Origin: Pseudidiomarina woesei
GTDB taxonomy: Bacteria; Pseudomonadota; Gammaproteobacteria; Enterobacterales; Alteromonadaceae
Length of the DNA: 64,000 bases
Direction of reading: 5' to 3'
NCBI RefSeq assembly: GCF_001418345.1
Contig: NZ_LIPW01000004.1
Coordinates: forward strand, 1 to 64,000
Shown here: one piece after another, positions 33,035-41,445 of the stretch
Layout: every line of letters begins with the position of its first letter
Numbering within the stretch: the stretch's first letter is position 1
Position numbers and translations under genes: made by a program
The notes under the pieces: generated by a model
The model's input: the letters and a program-made list of their open reading frames with translations, nothing else
Told to the model about the DNA's origin: nothing
The model's database searches: none

Positions 33035-34306
33035 TTACAGTCCGACGCTTTGGTTTAATTGCAATATAGGTTGAATAATTGCCAACACAATAAGCATGAC
33101 CACACCGGCCATGACCACAATTAGAGCTGGCTCGAATATTTTTAGCGCCACGTTCATGGTGGTTTCGAAGTCGCGATCTTGGTTGTCGGCCGCGCGACCC
33201 AGCAATTGCTCGAGTTCGCCCGACTTTTCACCGGCGGCAATCATGTGCAACATCATGGGCGGGAATAATTTCGTTTGCGCTAACGCCGCACGCAGCGATG
33301 AGCCTTCGCGTACACGGTCGCATGCTTCTTCCACCGCAATTTGCATGGCGCGGTTGCTCAGCACGCGGCCGGTAATACGTAAACCGTCAAGCAGCGGCAC
33401 CGCTGAAGCCGACAAAATACTTAGGGTGCGCGCGAATCGCGCAGTGTTGACGCCCTTAATCACGCGCCCAAATAATGGCACTTTCAATACAAAGGCATCA
33501 AATTTATCGCGCCGCTCTGGCTTACGCAATAATTGCCCACCAACCACAAGGCCGAGCAAAATTGCTACCAGGGCATATATGCCATAATTTTGTAGGACTT
33601 CGCTTACAGCCAACAAGAACGTCGTGGTGGGTGGCAGTGTTTGGTCTAAGCCACTGAATTGCTCCACAATTTGTGGCACCACACTCACTAGCAAGAAGAT
33701 GATTACGCCAATGGCGACCAAGGTCAAAATGGACGGATAAACCAGCGCCTGAATAAGTTGACCTTTGAGGCGATTGCGCTGCTCGGTGTAATCCGCCAAC
33801 CTGTTGAGAACTTCGTCCAAATGGCCTGAGCGTTCGCCGGCAGCCACCATAGCGGTGAATAACTTGTCGAACACGTGCGGATATTCAGCCATGGCTTCGG
33901 CCAACGAATAGCCTTCGACTACTTTTGAGCGCACCGCCATGATTAATTTTTGCAGGCGCGGCTTGTCAGTTTGTTCCGACACCGCGAACAAAGCCTGCTC
34001 AATGGGTAGCGCCGCGCTGACTAGCGTCGCTAGCTGGCGGGTGATCAAGGCCAAATCGGCAGCGCCCACGCCGCGTGTTTGCAGCCGCCGCATAAACGTA
34101 GAGAGGGGTGCAGACCCTGGTCCGGACCCTGCTCTGGACCCTGGTGCGGACCGGGGGCCGCCCCCTTCTTCCGCCAGCTCAACGCTAACCGGAATCAGCC
34201 CTTGCTCGCGCAGTTGCGCGCGCACTTGCCGCTCGGTATCGGCTTCAATAACGCCTTTGGTTTTGCGGCCGCTGGCGTTCAGCGCTTGAAATGCGTAGGC
34301 TGCCAC
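33035..34306 (-). CDS. gspF: Type II secretion inner-membrane platform protein F
   Basis: 423 residues with two T2SSF domains (LALITRQLATLVSAALPIEQ and RFARTLSILSASAVPLLDGL) and three TM segments (ILTLVAIGVIIFLLVSVVPQ; LVAILLGLVVG; ALIVVMAGVVMLIVLAIIQP). It forms the platform that couples ATPase action to pseudopilus assembly. A family B element with three modules is translated at about residues 46-69 (EEGGGPRSAPGSRAGSGPGS), in the linker between the short N-terminal domain and the first T2SSF domain. It starts 3 bp after gspE. Confidence 0.94.
   Translation of the reverse strand: MAAYAFQALNASGRKTKGVIEADTERQVRAQLREQGLIPVSVELAEEGGGPRSAPGSRAGSGPGSAPLSTFMRRLQTRGVGAADLALITRQLATLVSAALPIEQALFAVSEQTDKPRLQKLIMAVRSKVVEGYSLAEAMAEYPHVFDKLFTAMVAAGERSGHLDEVLNRLADYTEQRNRLKGQLIQALVYPSILTLVAIGVIIFLLVSVVPQIVEQFSGLDQTLPPTTTFLLAVSEVLQNYGIYALVAILLGLVVGGQLLRKPERRDKFDAFVLKVPLFGRVIKGVNTARFARTLSILSASAVPLLDGLRITGRVLSNRAMQIAVEEACDRVREGSSLRAALAQTKLFPPMMLHMIAAGEKSGELEQLLGRAADNQDRDFETTMNVALKIFEPALIVVMAGVVMLIVLAIIQPILQLNQSVGL
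34100..34170. repeat. Family B element inside gspF
   Basis: Three modules (CTGGTCCGGACC, CTGCTCTGGACC, CTGGTGCGGACC) translated in frame as a Gly/Pro/Ser/Arg linker. Confidence 0.9.
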
Positions 34307-34309
34307 GAT

Positions 34310-35926
34310 TTACTCCTCGCGCGTTACGCGCAAAACTTCTTCCAACGTGGTTTTGCCCGCTAAAACTTTGGCTAATCCGTCGTCACGAATTGACGGCTGG
34401 TGCTGGCGTACATATTTCTCAATGGCTTGCTCGCCATGGCCGTTGTGGATAAGTTCGCGCACGCGCTCGTCCACCACCAATAATTCGTGAATACCGGTAC
34501 GACCGCGATAGCCCGTGTGGTTGCAATTTTCGCAGCCCACCGCACGGTACAAGGTCGCACCGCCAGCCACGTCACCGTCGGCTACATAAGCCAATTCTTC
34601 GGCGCTCGCTTGGTACGGCTGTTTGCAGTCGTCACATAGCGTGCGCACCAAGCGCTGGGCCAGTACGGCTAACAAAGATGACGACAGCAAAAACGGCTCT
34701 ACGCCCATATCTTCTAAGCGCGTAATGGCGCCGGCGGCGGTGTTGGTGTGCAATGTGGATAACACCAAGTGCCCGGTTAACGAGGCCTGCACGCCAATTT
34801 GCGCGGTTTCCACGTCGCGAATCTCACCCACCATGACCACATCGGGGTCTTGACGCAATATCGCACGTAAACCCCGGGCGAATGTCATGTTCACTTTCGG
34901 GTTCACTTGCGTTTGGCCGATGCCCTCAATGGTGAATTCAATAGGGTCTTCCACCGTCAATATGTTGCGGTCGCGCGAGTTAATTTCCATCAGGCCTGCG
35001 TACAAGGTGGTTGATTTACCAGAGCCTGTCGGGCCGGTGACCAAAATAATGCCGTGCGGCTTTTTAATAAGCTGCGAGAATACCTTGCGGTTAGCTTCGG
35101 TCATACCAAGCTGTTCGAGATTTAGCCGTGCATTGTTTTTGTCGAGCAGTCGCAGTACCACCCGTTCGCCGTGGCTAGACGGCATGGTTGAAACCCGCAC
35201 GTCTACCGCGCGGCCGGCTATTAGTAAGCTGATACGGCCGTCTTGCGGTACGCGTTTTTCGGCAATGTCTAGCTGCGCCATTACTTTAATGCGCGACACC
35301 AGCAACGAGCTGAGTTTGCGATTCGGGCGAATGACTTCGCGCAGCACGCCGTCAATGCGAAACCGCACCAATAATTCTTTTTCGAAGGTTTCAATGTGAA
35401 TATCCGACGCGCCTTCTTTGATGGCCTCGGACAGCATGGCATTGATAAGTTTGATAATTGGCGCGTCGTCTTCGCTTTCCAACAAGTCTTCGGTTTGCGG
35501 CAGTTCGTCGGCCAGCGAGAATAAGTTGCTCTCGTTGCCAATGTCTTCCATCAGCTGTTTTGCTTCGGACGAGTCGCGCTGGTAAGCCTGCGTTAAAATA
35601 GCTTCAAATTCTTCGGCGCTGTGCTGTTGCAACGCAAATGGCGCGCCTAACACGCGGCGCACTTCAAGCAATGTCTGCGGCGTTACGCCTTCGCGCGCAT
35701 GCACCGTCGCGGTAGTAGAGAGGGGTGCAGACCCTGGTCCGGACCCTGGTCTGGACCCTGGTGCGGACCCGGGGCCGCCCCGCTCTCCACTAGCGTCAGC
35801 AACCACTACGCCGTGGCGCTTCGCAAAGGCGAACGGCAAACGGCGCGGCGCCACTTGCGCCACTACCTCTGCAACTTTGTTCGCTTCAGCAGCAGAGCTC
35901 ATAGCTGCTGCGTTTGTATCAGTCAT
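34310..35926 (-). CDS. gspE: Type II secretion ATPase E
   Basis: 538 residues from the ATG at 35926 (MTDTNAAAM), which overlaps the gspD stop by 8 bp. The N1E/N2E region is followed by the RecA-like core: Walker [16 protein letters not shown] near residue 300, the Asp and His boxes, and the tetracysteine zinc site (CDDC ... CENC). It powers pseudopilus assembly through GspL/GspF. A family B element with three modules is translated at about residues 47-70 ([20 protein letters not shown]) near the N-terminus. An upstream in-frame extension to 36040 is only repeat translation. Confidence 0.95.
   Translation of the reverse strand: MTDTNAAAMSSAAEANKVAEVVAQVAPRRLPFAFAKRHGVVVADASGERGGPGSAPGSRPGSGPGSAPLSTTATVHAREGVTPQTLLEVRRVLGAPFALQQHSAEEFEAILTQAYQRDSSEAKQLMEDIGNESNLFSLADELPQTEDLLESEDDAPIIKLINAMLSEAIKEGASDIHIETFEKELLVRFRIDGVLREVIRPNRKLSSLLVSRIKVMAQLDIAEKRVPQDGRISLLIAGRAVDVRVSTMPSSHGERVVLRLLDKNNARLNLEQLGMTEANRKVFSQLIKKPHGIILVTGPTGSGKSTTLYAGLMEINSRDRNILTVEDPIEFTIEGIGQTQVNPKVNMTFARGLRAILRQDPDVVMVGEIRDVETAQIGVQASLTGHLVLSTLHTNTAAGAITRLEDMGVEPFLLSSSLLAVLAQRLVRTLCDDCKQPYQASAEELAYVADGDVAGGATLYRAVGCENCNHTGYRGRTGIHELLVVDERVRELIHNGHGEQAIEKYVRQHQPSIRDDGLAKVLAGKTTLEEVLRVTREE
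35717..35788. repeat. Family B element inside gspE
   Basis: Three modules (CTGGTCCGGACC, CTGGTCTGGACC, CTGGTGCGGACC) between arms, translated in frame in the N-terminal region of GspE. Confidence 0.9.
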
Positions 35927-38111
35927 TGCCACCACCGTGATTTCCGCGGCCTGCGCGAGAGGTCGAACGAGGGTCCAGACCAGGGTCTGCACCCCCCTCC
36001 GAACCAGGGGCCGCCCCCTCCTCTCGCAAATACTCTTCAAAAGAAGGCGGCAAAGTCAGCGGCCCATCCCACTCCGGTACCACCGGCTGATCGGTGAATG
36101 GCATTAAAGAAATACCGTCTTCTTGTTGCTTCAATTGCTCAGCGCGAATGTAGTTGTATTTGCGCGACGAAATTTGCCCAGCGGTAGCGCCATCGCGCAC
36201 TATGCGCGGACGCAAAAACACCATCAAGTTTCGCTTTTGACGCGACGTAGAAGTGCTCTTAAACAAGTGCCCCAAAAACGGAATGTCGCCCAGCAACGGT
36301 ACTTTCGATACCGACTCTTGCACGTCTTCGTCAATTAAGCCGCCCAGCACAATGGTTTCGCCGTCGTCGGCCATCACCACAGTTTTTAGCTCGCGCTTAT
36401 TAATGGTGATATCCACCGAGGTCGCACCGCTAATGCTCGACACCTCTTGCTCAATCACCAACTGCACACCGTCGCCTTCGTTAATTTGCGGTGTTACTTT
36501 TAGCTTAATACCCACGTCTTCGCGCTGTACGGTCTGGAACGGGTTGTCGTTATTCGAGCCAGTGGTTGAACCGGTAATGGTTGGCACCGACTGCCCCACC
36601 AAGAACTGCGCTTCTTCGTTGTCCAGCGTCATAATGGAAGGCGTGGCCAAAATATTCGAGTTCGTGTTGGTGGTCACCGCCTGCAAAATAGCGCCCCAAT
36701 CGTTTTTCACCACCCCAATCATCATGCCGTTTACGTTCTGCAGCACCTGCGCCAATAGCGACACATCGCCTGGTTTGTCCGGCTCAGTGGTGGTCACCAC
36801 GTTGCCGTCAACAATGGTGGTGGTTTCACGGCCTGGCTGCTCGCGCGCCAAGTATGCGCCCGCCGCTACTTGCCCAATTGGCGCCTGACGGCCGTTGTTG
36901 TATTGCACCATGCCTCCGTCTTCGCTAATCCATTGCAAGCCAAAATCGACGCCATCGCCTTCCATAATTTCCACGATAATCGCTTCAACATGCACCTGCG
37001 CACGGCGAATATCCAACTGCCGGATAACCCCTTCAAGGCTCGTCAGCAAATCTGGCTGCGCGGTAATAACCAATGAGTTCGACGAGTCATGAGCGCTAAT
37101 GCTAATGGCCGCGCCAGAAGCCGTCGAACGACGCCCTGGGGCGCCTGCAGCACTTGCCGCGCCGGCCTCTTTCTCGGCTTGCAAGCTTTGGCTAACGCCT
37201 TGTAAAACATCAACTAACTCAGCCGCTTTGGCGTATTTCAAGTAATAAACACGAGTGTTACCCTCGGTTTTTAAGTCTTGGTCCAGCTGATTCACCAACC
37301 GCACTACCCGCTCACGGGCGCGCGGCTCACCGCTGACCACCACACTGTTTGTGCGCTCATCGGCGACAATTTTTGGAATTAACAAAGCCGGCGTGCCGTC
37401 GTTAGCTTTTTCGAACAAGCTCAGCGCAATGCGCACCACTTCAGCCGCAGATGCGTATTCCAACTTGATCACGTCAACGTCTTGGTTACCTGCGCGGTCT
37501 ACCCGCTCAATAATTTCTACCAAGCGCTGCACAGTTTCGCTGCGGCCGGTAATCATAATTACGTTCGACGGGTCATAGCTCACCACGTTGCCGCCGCCGC
37601 TTTGGTCGTTCAGCAAACGCAGCAATGGCGCCAGCTCGCGCACACTGACATTCGACACCGGCACCACGCGGGTGACCAAGGTATCGCCACCTAGTGAATT
37701 GTCGTCCACCACTGGAATCGCGCCGTTGCGCGCGTCTTTATCGCGCATAACTTTAATCACGCCCGACTCCATTTCGACCGTGGCAAAACCGTAAACGTCT
37801 AAAACGTTTAAGAAAAACTGCCAATATTGCGACTCGGTCATCACGTCGTAGCTACGCACGTCAATGCGCCCGCGCACGTCTGGGTCGATGATCATGGTGC
37901 GGCCCAAATTACGCCCAACCACCTGAATAAACTCAGTAATATCGGTGTTTTTGAAGCTGGCCGCGTATTCCACCGCCTGCTCGTTCGAAGCTTGAGCCGA
38001 CGCAGCCTTTGAATTGAGGCCCTGGCGCGATTGCTGGGCGCTCACGTCGCTAAGCGTACCGGCTAGCGAGGCGCCTAAGGTTAATGCAATCGCGAGAGTT
38101 GTTTTACGCAT
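35919..38111 (-). CDS. gspD: Type II secretion outer-membrane secretin D
   Basis: 730 residues: a signal peptide ([18 protein letters not shown]), periplasmic N0-N3 domains, and the secretin C-domain with [20 protein letters not shown] and [15 protein letters not shown]. It forms the multimeric outer-membrane gate. The C-terminal ~26 residues after PSFEEYL are translation of a family B element ([20 protein letters not shown]), which lies where the S-domain/pilotin-binding tail would be. It begins 2 bp after gspC and overlaps gspE. Confidence 0.95.
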   Translation of the reverse strand: MRKTTLAIALTLGASLAGTLSDVSAQQSRQGLNSKAASAQASNEQAVEYAASFKNTDITEFIQVVGRNLGRTMIIDPDVRGRIDVRSYDVMTESQYWQFFLNVLDVYGFATVEMESGVIKVMRDKDARNGAIPVVDDNSLGGDTLVTRVVPVSNVSVRELAPLLRLLNDQSGGGNVVSYDPSNVIMITGRSETVQRLVEIIERVDRAGNQDVDVIKLEYASAAEVVRIALSLFEKANDGTPALLIPKIVADERTNSVVVSGEPRARERVVRLVNQLDQDLKTEGNTRVYYLKYAKAAELVDVLQGVSQSLQAEKEAGAASAAGAPGRRSTASGAAISISAHDSSNSLVITAQPDLLTSLEGVIRQLDIRRAQVHVEAIIVEIMEGDGVDFGLQWISEDGGMVQYNNGRQAPIGQVAAGAYLAREQPGRETTTIVDGNVVTTTEPDKPGDVSLLAQVLQNVNGMMIGVVKNDWGAILQAVTTNTNSNILATPSIMTLDNEEAQFLVGQSVPTITGSTTGSNNDNPFQTVQREDVGIKLKVTPQINEGDGVQLVIEQEVSSISGATSVDITINKRELKTVVMADDGETIVLGGLIDEDVQESVSKVPLLGDIPFLGHLFKSTSTSRQKRNLMVFLRPRIVRDGATAGQISSRKYNYIRAEQLKQQEDGISLMPFTDQPVVPEWDGPLTLPPSFEEYLREEGAAPGSEGGADPGLDPRSTSRAGRGNHGGGND
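35957..36026. repeat. Family B element in the gspD C-terminus
   Basis: An irregular copy (GAGAGGTCGAACGAGGGTCC, then CAGACCAGGGTCTGCACC and GAACCAGGGGCCGCCCCC) encoding the last residues of GspD before [13 protein letters not shown]. Confidence 0.85.
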
Positions 38112-38113
38112 AC

Positions 38114-39058
38114 TTATTCCTCTAGATCGCGAATATCTAGTCGCAAATCAGTGTATTGATTATTACGCTCGACAGTAATTGTCGCCTCGGTCATGGAGCC
38201 AAGATCGCGCATTAATTTCATCGCCGTGCTAACACGGGTAAGGTCTTCGCCGTTAATGGCCACGGCTAAGTCGCCGTCACGAAAGCCGGCTTTATTGAAT
38301 AGTTCAGGGTTTGCACCTGGGCTCAAGCGATATCCGGCCAAGCCGTTGCCCGAGCGTACTGGAGTAATCTTCACATGCTGCAGCAGGTTATCTGCCACTT
38401 CGCGCACTTCTGGGCTAGCATTTTCGAGCACTTCACTGCCACTAGCACCGCCGTTGCCAGCACCAGCACCGCCAGCCCCCGCAGAACCAGCACCCGCATC
38501 AACCGCCCGCGCCGACCGCGATACGCCGTCCGAGCCAGAACCAGAACCCGAGCCAGAACCCGCACCGCGCGAGTTCGCCATCGTCAACGACAAACCTTCG
38601 CTTAGCTCACCAATACCCTCAAGCTCTAGCGTTTCTAACCGACCGTTGTTATCCAAAATAACCCTATCGGCATAAATTTCTTTAATAACCACCTGCGTAC
38701 CGTTGAGCTTCTCGCCCATGACGTACACTTCTTGCTGGCCGCTGCGCTCAATAATTGCCGCCGAACGCTCCGGCACATTTGAAGCCGACACACCCAGCAA
38801 CCGGATATTCAACGACGTTTTTGGCGCATTGCTTGCCGCAACTTGAGAAACCGGCGGCGTACCAAATAAATCTAAAGCAATGAGAGACTGTGCTGAAGCC
38901 TGCCGCTCGCTCTGCGTCGCGGACACACTTAAAGGCCCGCTCGCCACCGGCGTGGCTGGGGTAATGACTTGCCAAGTTAGCTGCGCGCCAAACCAGACCG
39001 CGGCAACCGCACACACTGCGGTAACCAAATAGTTGACGTGCGTGTTCTGTATCTGCAT
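38114..39058 (-). CDS. gspC: Type II secretion protein C
   Basis: 314 residues: a short cytoplasmic start, one TM (YLVTAVCAVAAVWFGAQLTW), the periplasmic HR domain (LDLFGTPP ... IRLLGVSA ... YVMGEKLNG) and a C-terminal PDZ domain (GYRLSPGANPELFNKAGFRD). A ~50-residue low-complexity Gly/Ser/Ala linker (RGAGSGSGSGSGSDG and GAGSAGAGGAGAGNGG) separates the two and is longer than usual. It is the first gene of the operon and connects GspD to the inner-membrane platform. Confidence 0.93.
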   Translation of the reverse strand: MQIQNTHVNYLVTAVCAVAAVWFGAQLTWQVITPATPVASGPLSVSATQSERQASAQSLIALDLFGTPPVSQVAASNAPKTSLNIRLLGVSASNVPERSAAIIERSGQQEVYVMGEKLNGTQVVIKEIYADRVILDNNGRLETLELEGIGELSEGLSLTMANSRGAGSGSGSGSGSDGVSRSARAVDAGAGSAGAGGAGAGNGGASGSEVLENASPEVREVADNLLQHVKITPVRSGNGLAGYRLSPGANPELFNKAGFRDGDLAVAINGEDLTRVSTAMKLMRDLGSMTEATITVERNNQYTDLRLDIRDLEE

Positions 39059-39163
39059 GAGCTATTTACTGCGCTTACTAATAGTTATAATTTTGTGACA
39101 ATAGCGTCGTTTGGACATTCTAGCTTTACTATACACAAGTGAACAGATCAAATTCGAGGATTC

Positions 39164-39172
39164 TGGTATAAT
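39164..39172 (+). promoter_or_regulatory. Extended -10 promoter of hslO
   Basis: TGGTATAAT: a perfect -10 hexamer (39167-39172) with a TG extension, 41 bp before the ATG at 39214. No good -35 is visible at 17 bp, as expected for extended -10 promoters. Confidence 0.6.
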
Positions 39173-39213
39173 GCATACAATTTTTTACAATCATATTGCA
39201 GAAGCCGTACGCT

Positions 39214-40062
39214 ATGACCAAACCTGAACTGAAAAACTACCCTCACGACCAATTATTACGCTACACATTTTTAGAACAAGACGTGCGCGGCGAATTGGTG
39301 CAATTGAGCAGCAGCTACCAGCGCATGATTCTAGGACACAACTATCCCGCGCCAGTTCAACGCTTATTAGGCGAATTAATGGCAGCCACCTCGCTGCTTA
39401 CCGCAACCCTGAAATTTGAAGGCCATATTTCCATTCAAATTCAAGGCGACGGCCCAGTGAATTTCATCGCCGTAAACGGCTCGCACCACCAAGAATTACG
39501 CGGCATTGCCCGCGTACGCGAAGAAATCTCCGACGACCAAAACGACTTACGCACCCTCATGGGCCCCAAAGCCGTATTAGTCATCACCCTCACCCCACTA
39601 GAAGGCGAGCGCTACCAAGGCGTAGTCAGCGGCCAAGGCGATAGTATTGCCAAGATTATCGAAGAATACTTCATGCAATCTGAGCAATTGCGTACAAGAA
39701 TTTGGTTACATGCAGACGGCGAACACGCCGCGGGTATGCTGTTACAGGTTATGCCTGCAGCCGGCACCACGCTTGAAGCGTTCGAGCATTTAGAACATTT
39801 AACCGACACCATTAGTGCGGTGGAGTTGTTTACGCTACCGGGCGAGCAAGTGCTGCACCGCCTGTACCACGAAGAGCACGTGGAGCTATACCCAGCCCAG
39901 CCCGTGTCGTTCAAGTGCGGCTGCTCGCGCGAAGGCACCTTGGAAGCCATGGCCTCAGTGTCGCCCGAAGAACTGCGCGAGATTCTCGCCGAAGAAGGCG
40001 CCATTGTCATGACCTGCGACTACTGCCAAACCGAATACCGCTTCACCGAAGCCGACCTGTAG
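39214..40062 (+). CDS. hslO: Redox-regulated chaperone Hsp33
   Basis: 282 residues: a holdase activated when its zinc cysteines are oxidised. HDQLLRYTFLEQDVRGELVQ is the family start. The C-terminal zinc site is CGC ... CDYC (about residues 236-271). The ATG at 39214 is preferred to an upstream TTG at 39196, and TATAAT at 39167-39172 suits it. The stop TAG is the first part of a family A REP. It is divergent from the gsp operon, as in several related genera. Confidence 0.95.
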   Translation: MTKPELKNYPHDQLLRYTFLEQDVRGELVQLSSSYQRMILGHNYPAPVQRLLGELMAATSLLTATLKFEGHISIQIQGDGPVNFIAVNGSHHQELRGIARVREEISDDQNDLRTLMGPKAVLVITLTPLEGERYQGVVSGQGDSIAKIIEEYFMQSEQLRTRIWLHADGEHAAGMLLQVMPAAGTTLEAFEHLEHLTDTISAVELFTLPGEQVLHRLYHEEHVELYPAQPVSFKCGCSREGTLEAMASVSPEELREILAEEGAIVMTCDYCQTEYRFTEADL

Positions 40063-40259
40063 CCCGGCGTTCTACGCCGGGTCGGCGCAGCCGGTTAATC
40101 TACCATCGTTGTAGCCCGGCGTTCTACGCCGGGTCGGCGCAGCCGGTTAATCTATTCCACATCACCGAAACTTAAATAATTACGGTGCTACGCACCCCCG
40201 GCGTAAAACGCCGGGCTACATTGGTGCTACGCACCCCCGGCGTAGAACGCCGGGCTACG
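40059..40259. repeat. Cluster of four family A REPs upstream of RAYT 2
   Basis: Cores at 40063-40081 and 40114-40132 (one orientation, each followed by GTCGGCGCAGCCGGTTAATC) and at 40197-40215 and 40237-40255 (opposite orientation, each preceded by GGTGCTACGCACC). This gives an inverted pair-of-pairs like a REPIN/BIME, ending 84 bp before the transposase start. Confidence 0.92.
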
Positions 40260-40342
40260 TTAGTCACACCGCGACGCCGTAAGCCAATCTCCGACAAATA
40301 TATAAGGTCGCCAAAATTCCCGTAGTGCACGACACTTACGCC

Positions 40343-40900
40343 ATGAGAAACGTTCGCAGATATTTCGAGCGCGGGTATTACTTTTTCACCGTATGCACCT
40401 ACCGCCGCCAACCCGTACTAACACGGCCCGATGTCATGGCGGCGCTGCGGAATGCCGTGCGTGAAACAATGAAAACACACCCATTCGAAATAGAGGCGTG
40501 GACAGTGATGCCGGATCACATTCATTGCGTGCTAATTATTAAAGACGACTACGTACCATTACGTTGGGGCAAAATCAAAGCGTTAACCACCAAAGCGTTG
40601 CCGGAATTTTCATCTAGATCGAAACGTAATGCTAAAAACAGTAAAGCTCGAGAAATGCATGGCTATGGAAAATTATGGCAGCACAGCTATTGGGAACATG
40701 AAATTCGCAATGAACGCGAATACATGATGTACATATTGTACTGCTGCTTTAATCCGGTGAAGCATGGTTACGTGACCAATGCATGTGACTGGCCCTTTTC
40801 GACGTTAAACCGCTATCTAAGCAATGGAAAATACCCAGAAGACTGGAAATACATTACACCGGCGTGGCTTGACGATAACTTTAGTGACTATAAAGAGTAA
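40343..40900 (+). CDS. REP-associated tyrosine transposase (RAYT 2)
   Basis: 185 residues from the ATG at 40343 (a GTG at 40325 is possible). HUH motif MPDHIHCVL near residue 55, later HSYWEHEIRNEREY and the tyrosine helix YMMYILYCCFNPVKHGYV, then DWPFSTLNRYL, all typical of RAYTs. It is flanked upstream by four family A elements and downstream, past hslR, by two more, which makes family A its likely substrate. It is shorter than RAYT 1 and belongs to another subgroup, so the two families probably move independently. Confidence 0.92.
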   Translation: MRNVRRYFERGYYFFTVCTYRRQPVLTRPDVMAALRNAVRETMKTHPFEIEAWTVMPDHIHCVLIIKDDYVPLRWGKIKALTTKALPEFSSRSKRNAKNSKAREMHGYGKLWQHSYWEHEIRNEREYMMYILYCCFNPVKHGYVTNACDWPFSTLNRYLSNGKYPEDWKYITPAWLDDNFSDYKE

Positions 40901-40916
40901 CTACAACGAGACTAAA

Positions 40917-41294
40917 TTATCGATTTTTAAATCGAATTAACTCTCGGCGTTCCTTTTTGTCGGGTTTGTGGTCTGGGTGCGGGTTGTACAACGCATTCAT
41001 TTTACGAAGCTCAACTTCTTTTTCTCGGCGTGCGGCTGAGTCTGCGGTTTCGCGGTAAAGCTCTTGCGCTAATGGCGCGCTTAAGCGGTTTTCGCTTAAG
41101 CCTAATACTTCAACTTCATAGATGTCGTGCCCGCGCGGCGCCTTCACAATCTGCCCTACGGTAATAGTTTTGGAAGGTTTGCAGCGCTGGCCGTCAACGG
41201 AAACTTTACCCGCTTGCACGACTTGCCGCGCAAGTGAACGCGTTTTGTAAAAACGAGCGGCCCACAGCCATTTATCGATTCGTATTGGTTCCAT
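40917..41294 (-). CDS. hslR: Heat-shock protein 15 (ribosome-associated S4 protein)
   Basis: 125 residues. The S4 RNA-binding domain IRIDKWLWAARFYKTRSLAR through VSVDGQRCKPSK at the N-terminus, then a basic tail (HKPDKKERRELIRFKNR). Hsp15 binds free 50S subunits carrying nascent chains and helps recycle them after heat shock. It usually neighbours hslO. Here RAYT 2 and its REP cluster have come between the two. Confidence 0.93.
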   Translation of the reverse strand: MEPIRIDKWLWAARFYKTRSLARQVVQAGKVSVDGQRCKPSKTITVGQIVKAPRGHDIYEVEVLGLSENRLSAPLAQELYRETADSAARREKEVELRKMNALYNPHPDHKPDKKERRELIRFKNR

Positions 41295-41335
41295 GTTAGC
41301 ATTTTACACCAGTAACAGCGGGGTGCGCCAGCCGT

Positions 41336-41445
41336 GTAGCCCGGCGTTTTACGCCGGGTGGTGCGTAGCACCGTAATTATTTACGTTTCGGTGATGTGGA
41401 ATAGATTAACCGGCTGCGCCGACCCGGCGTAGAACGCCGGGCTAC
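41336..41445. repeat. Two family A REPs between der and hslR
   Basis: Cores at 41340-41358 and 41423-41441 in inverted orientation, with accessory stems GGTGCGTAGCACC and CGGCTGCGCCG. The second gives der its TAG stop (41442-41444). Confidence 0.92.

Noticed and set aside
35927-36040. N-terminal extension of gspE by 38 residues
   Set aside because: It is family B sequence read in another frame inside gspD; the ATG at 35926 fits the gene overlap and the family start better.
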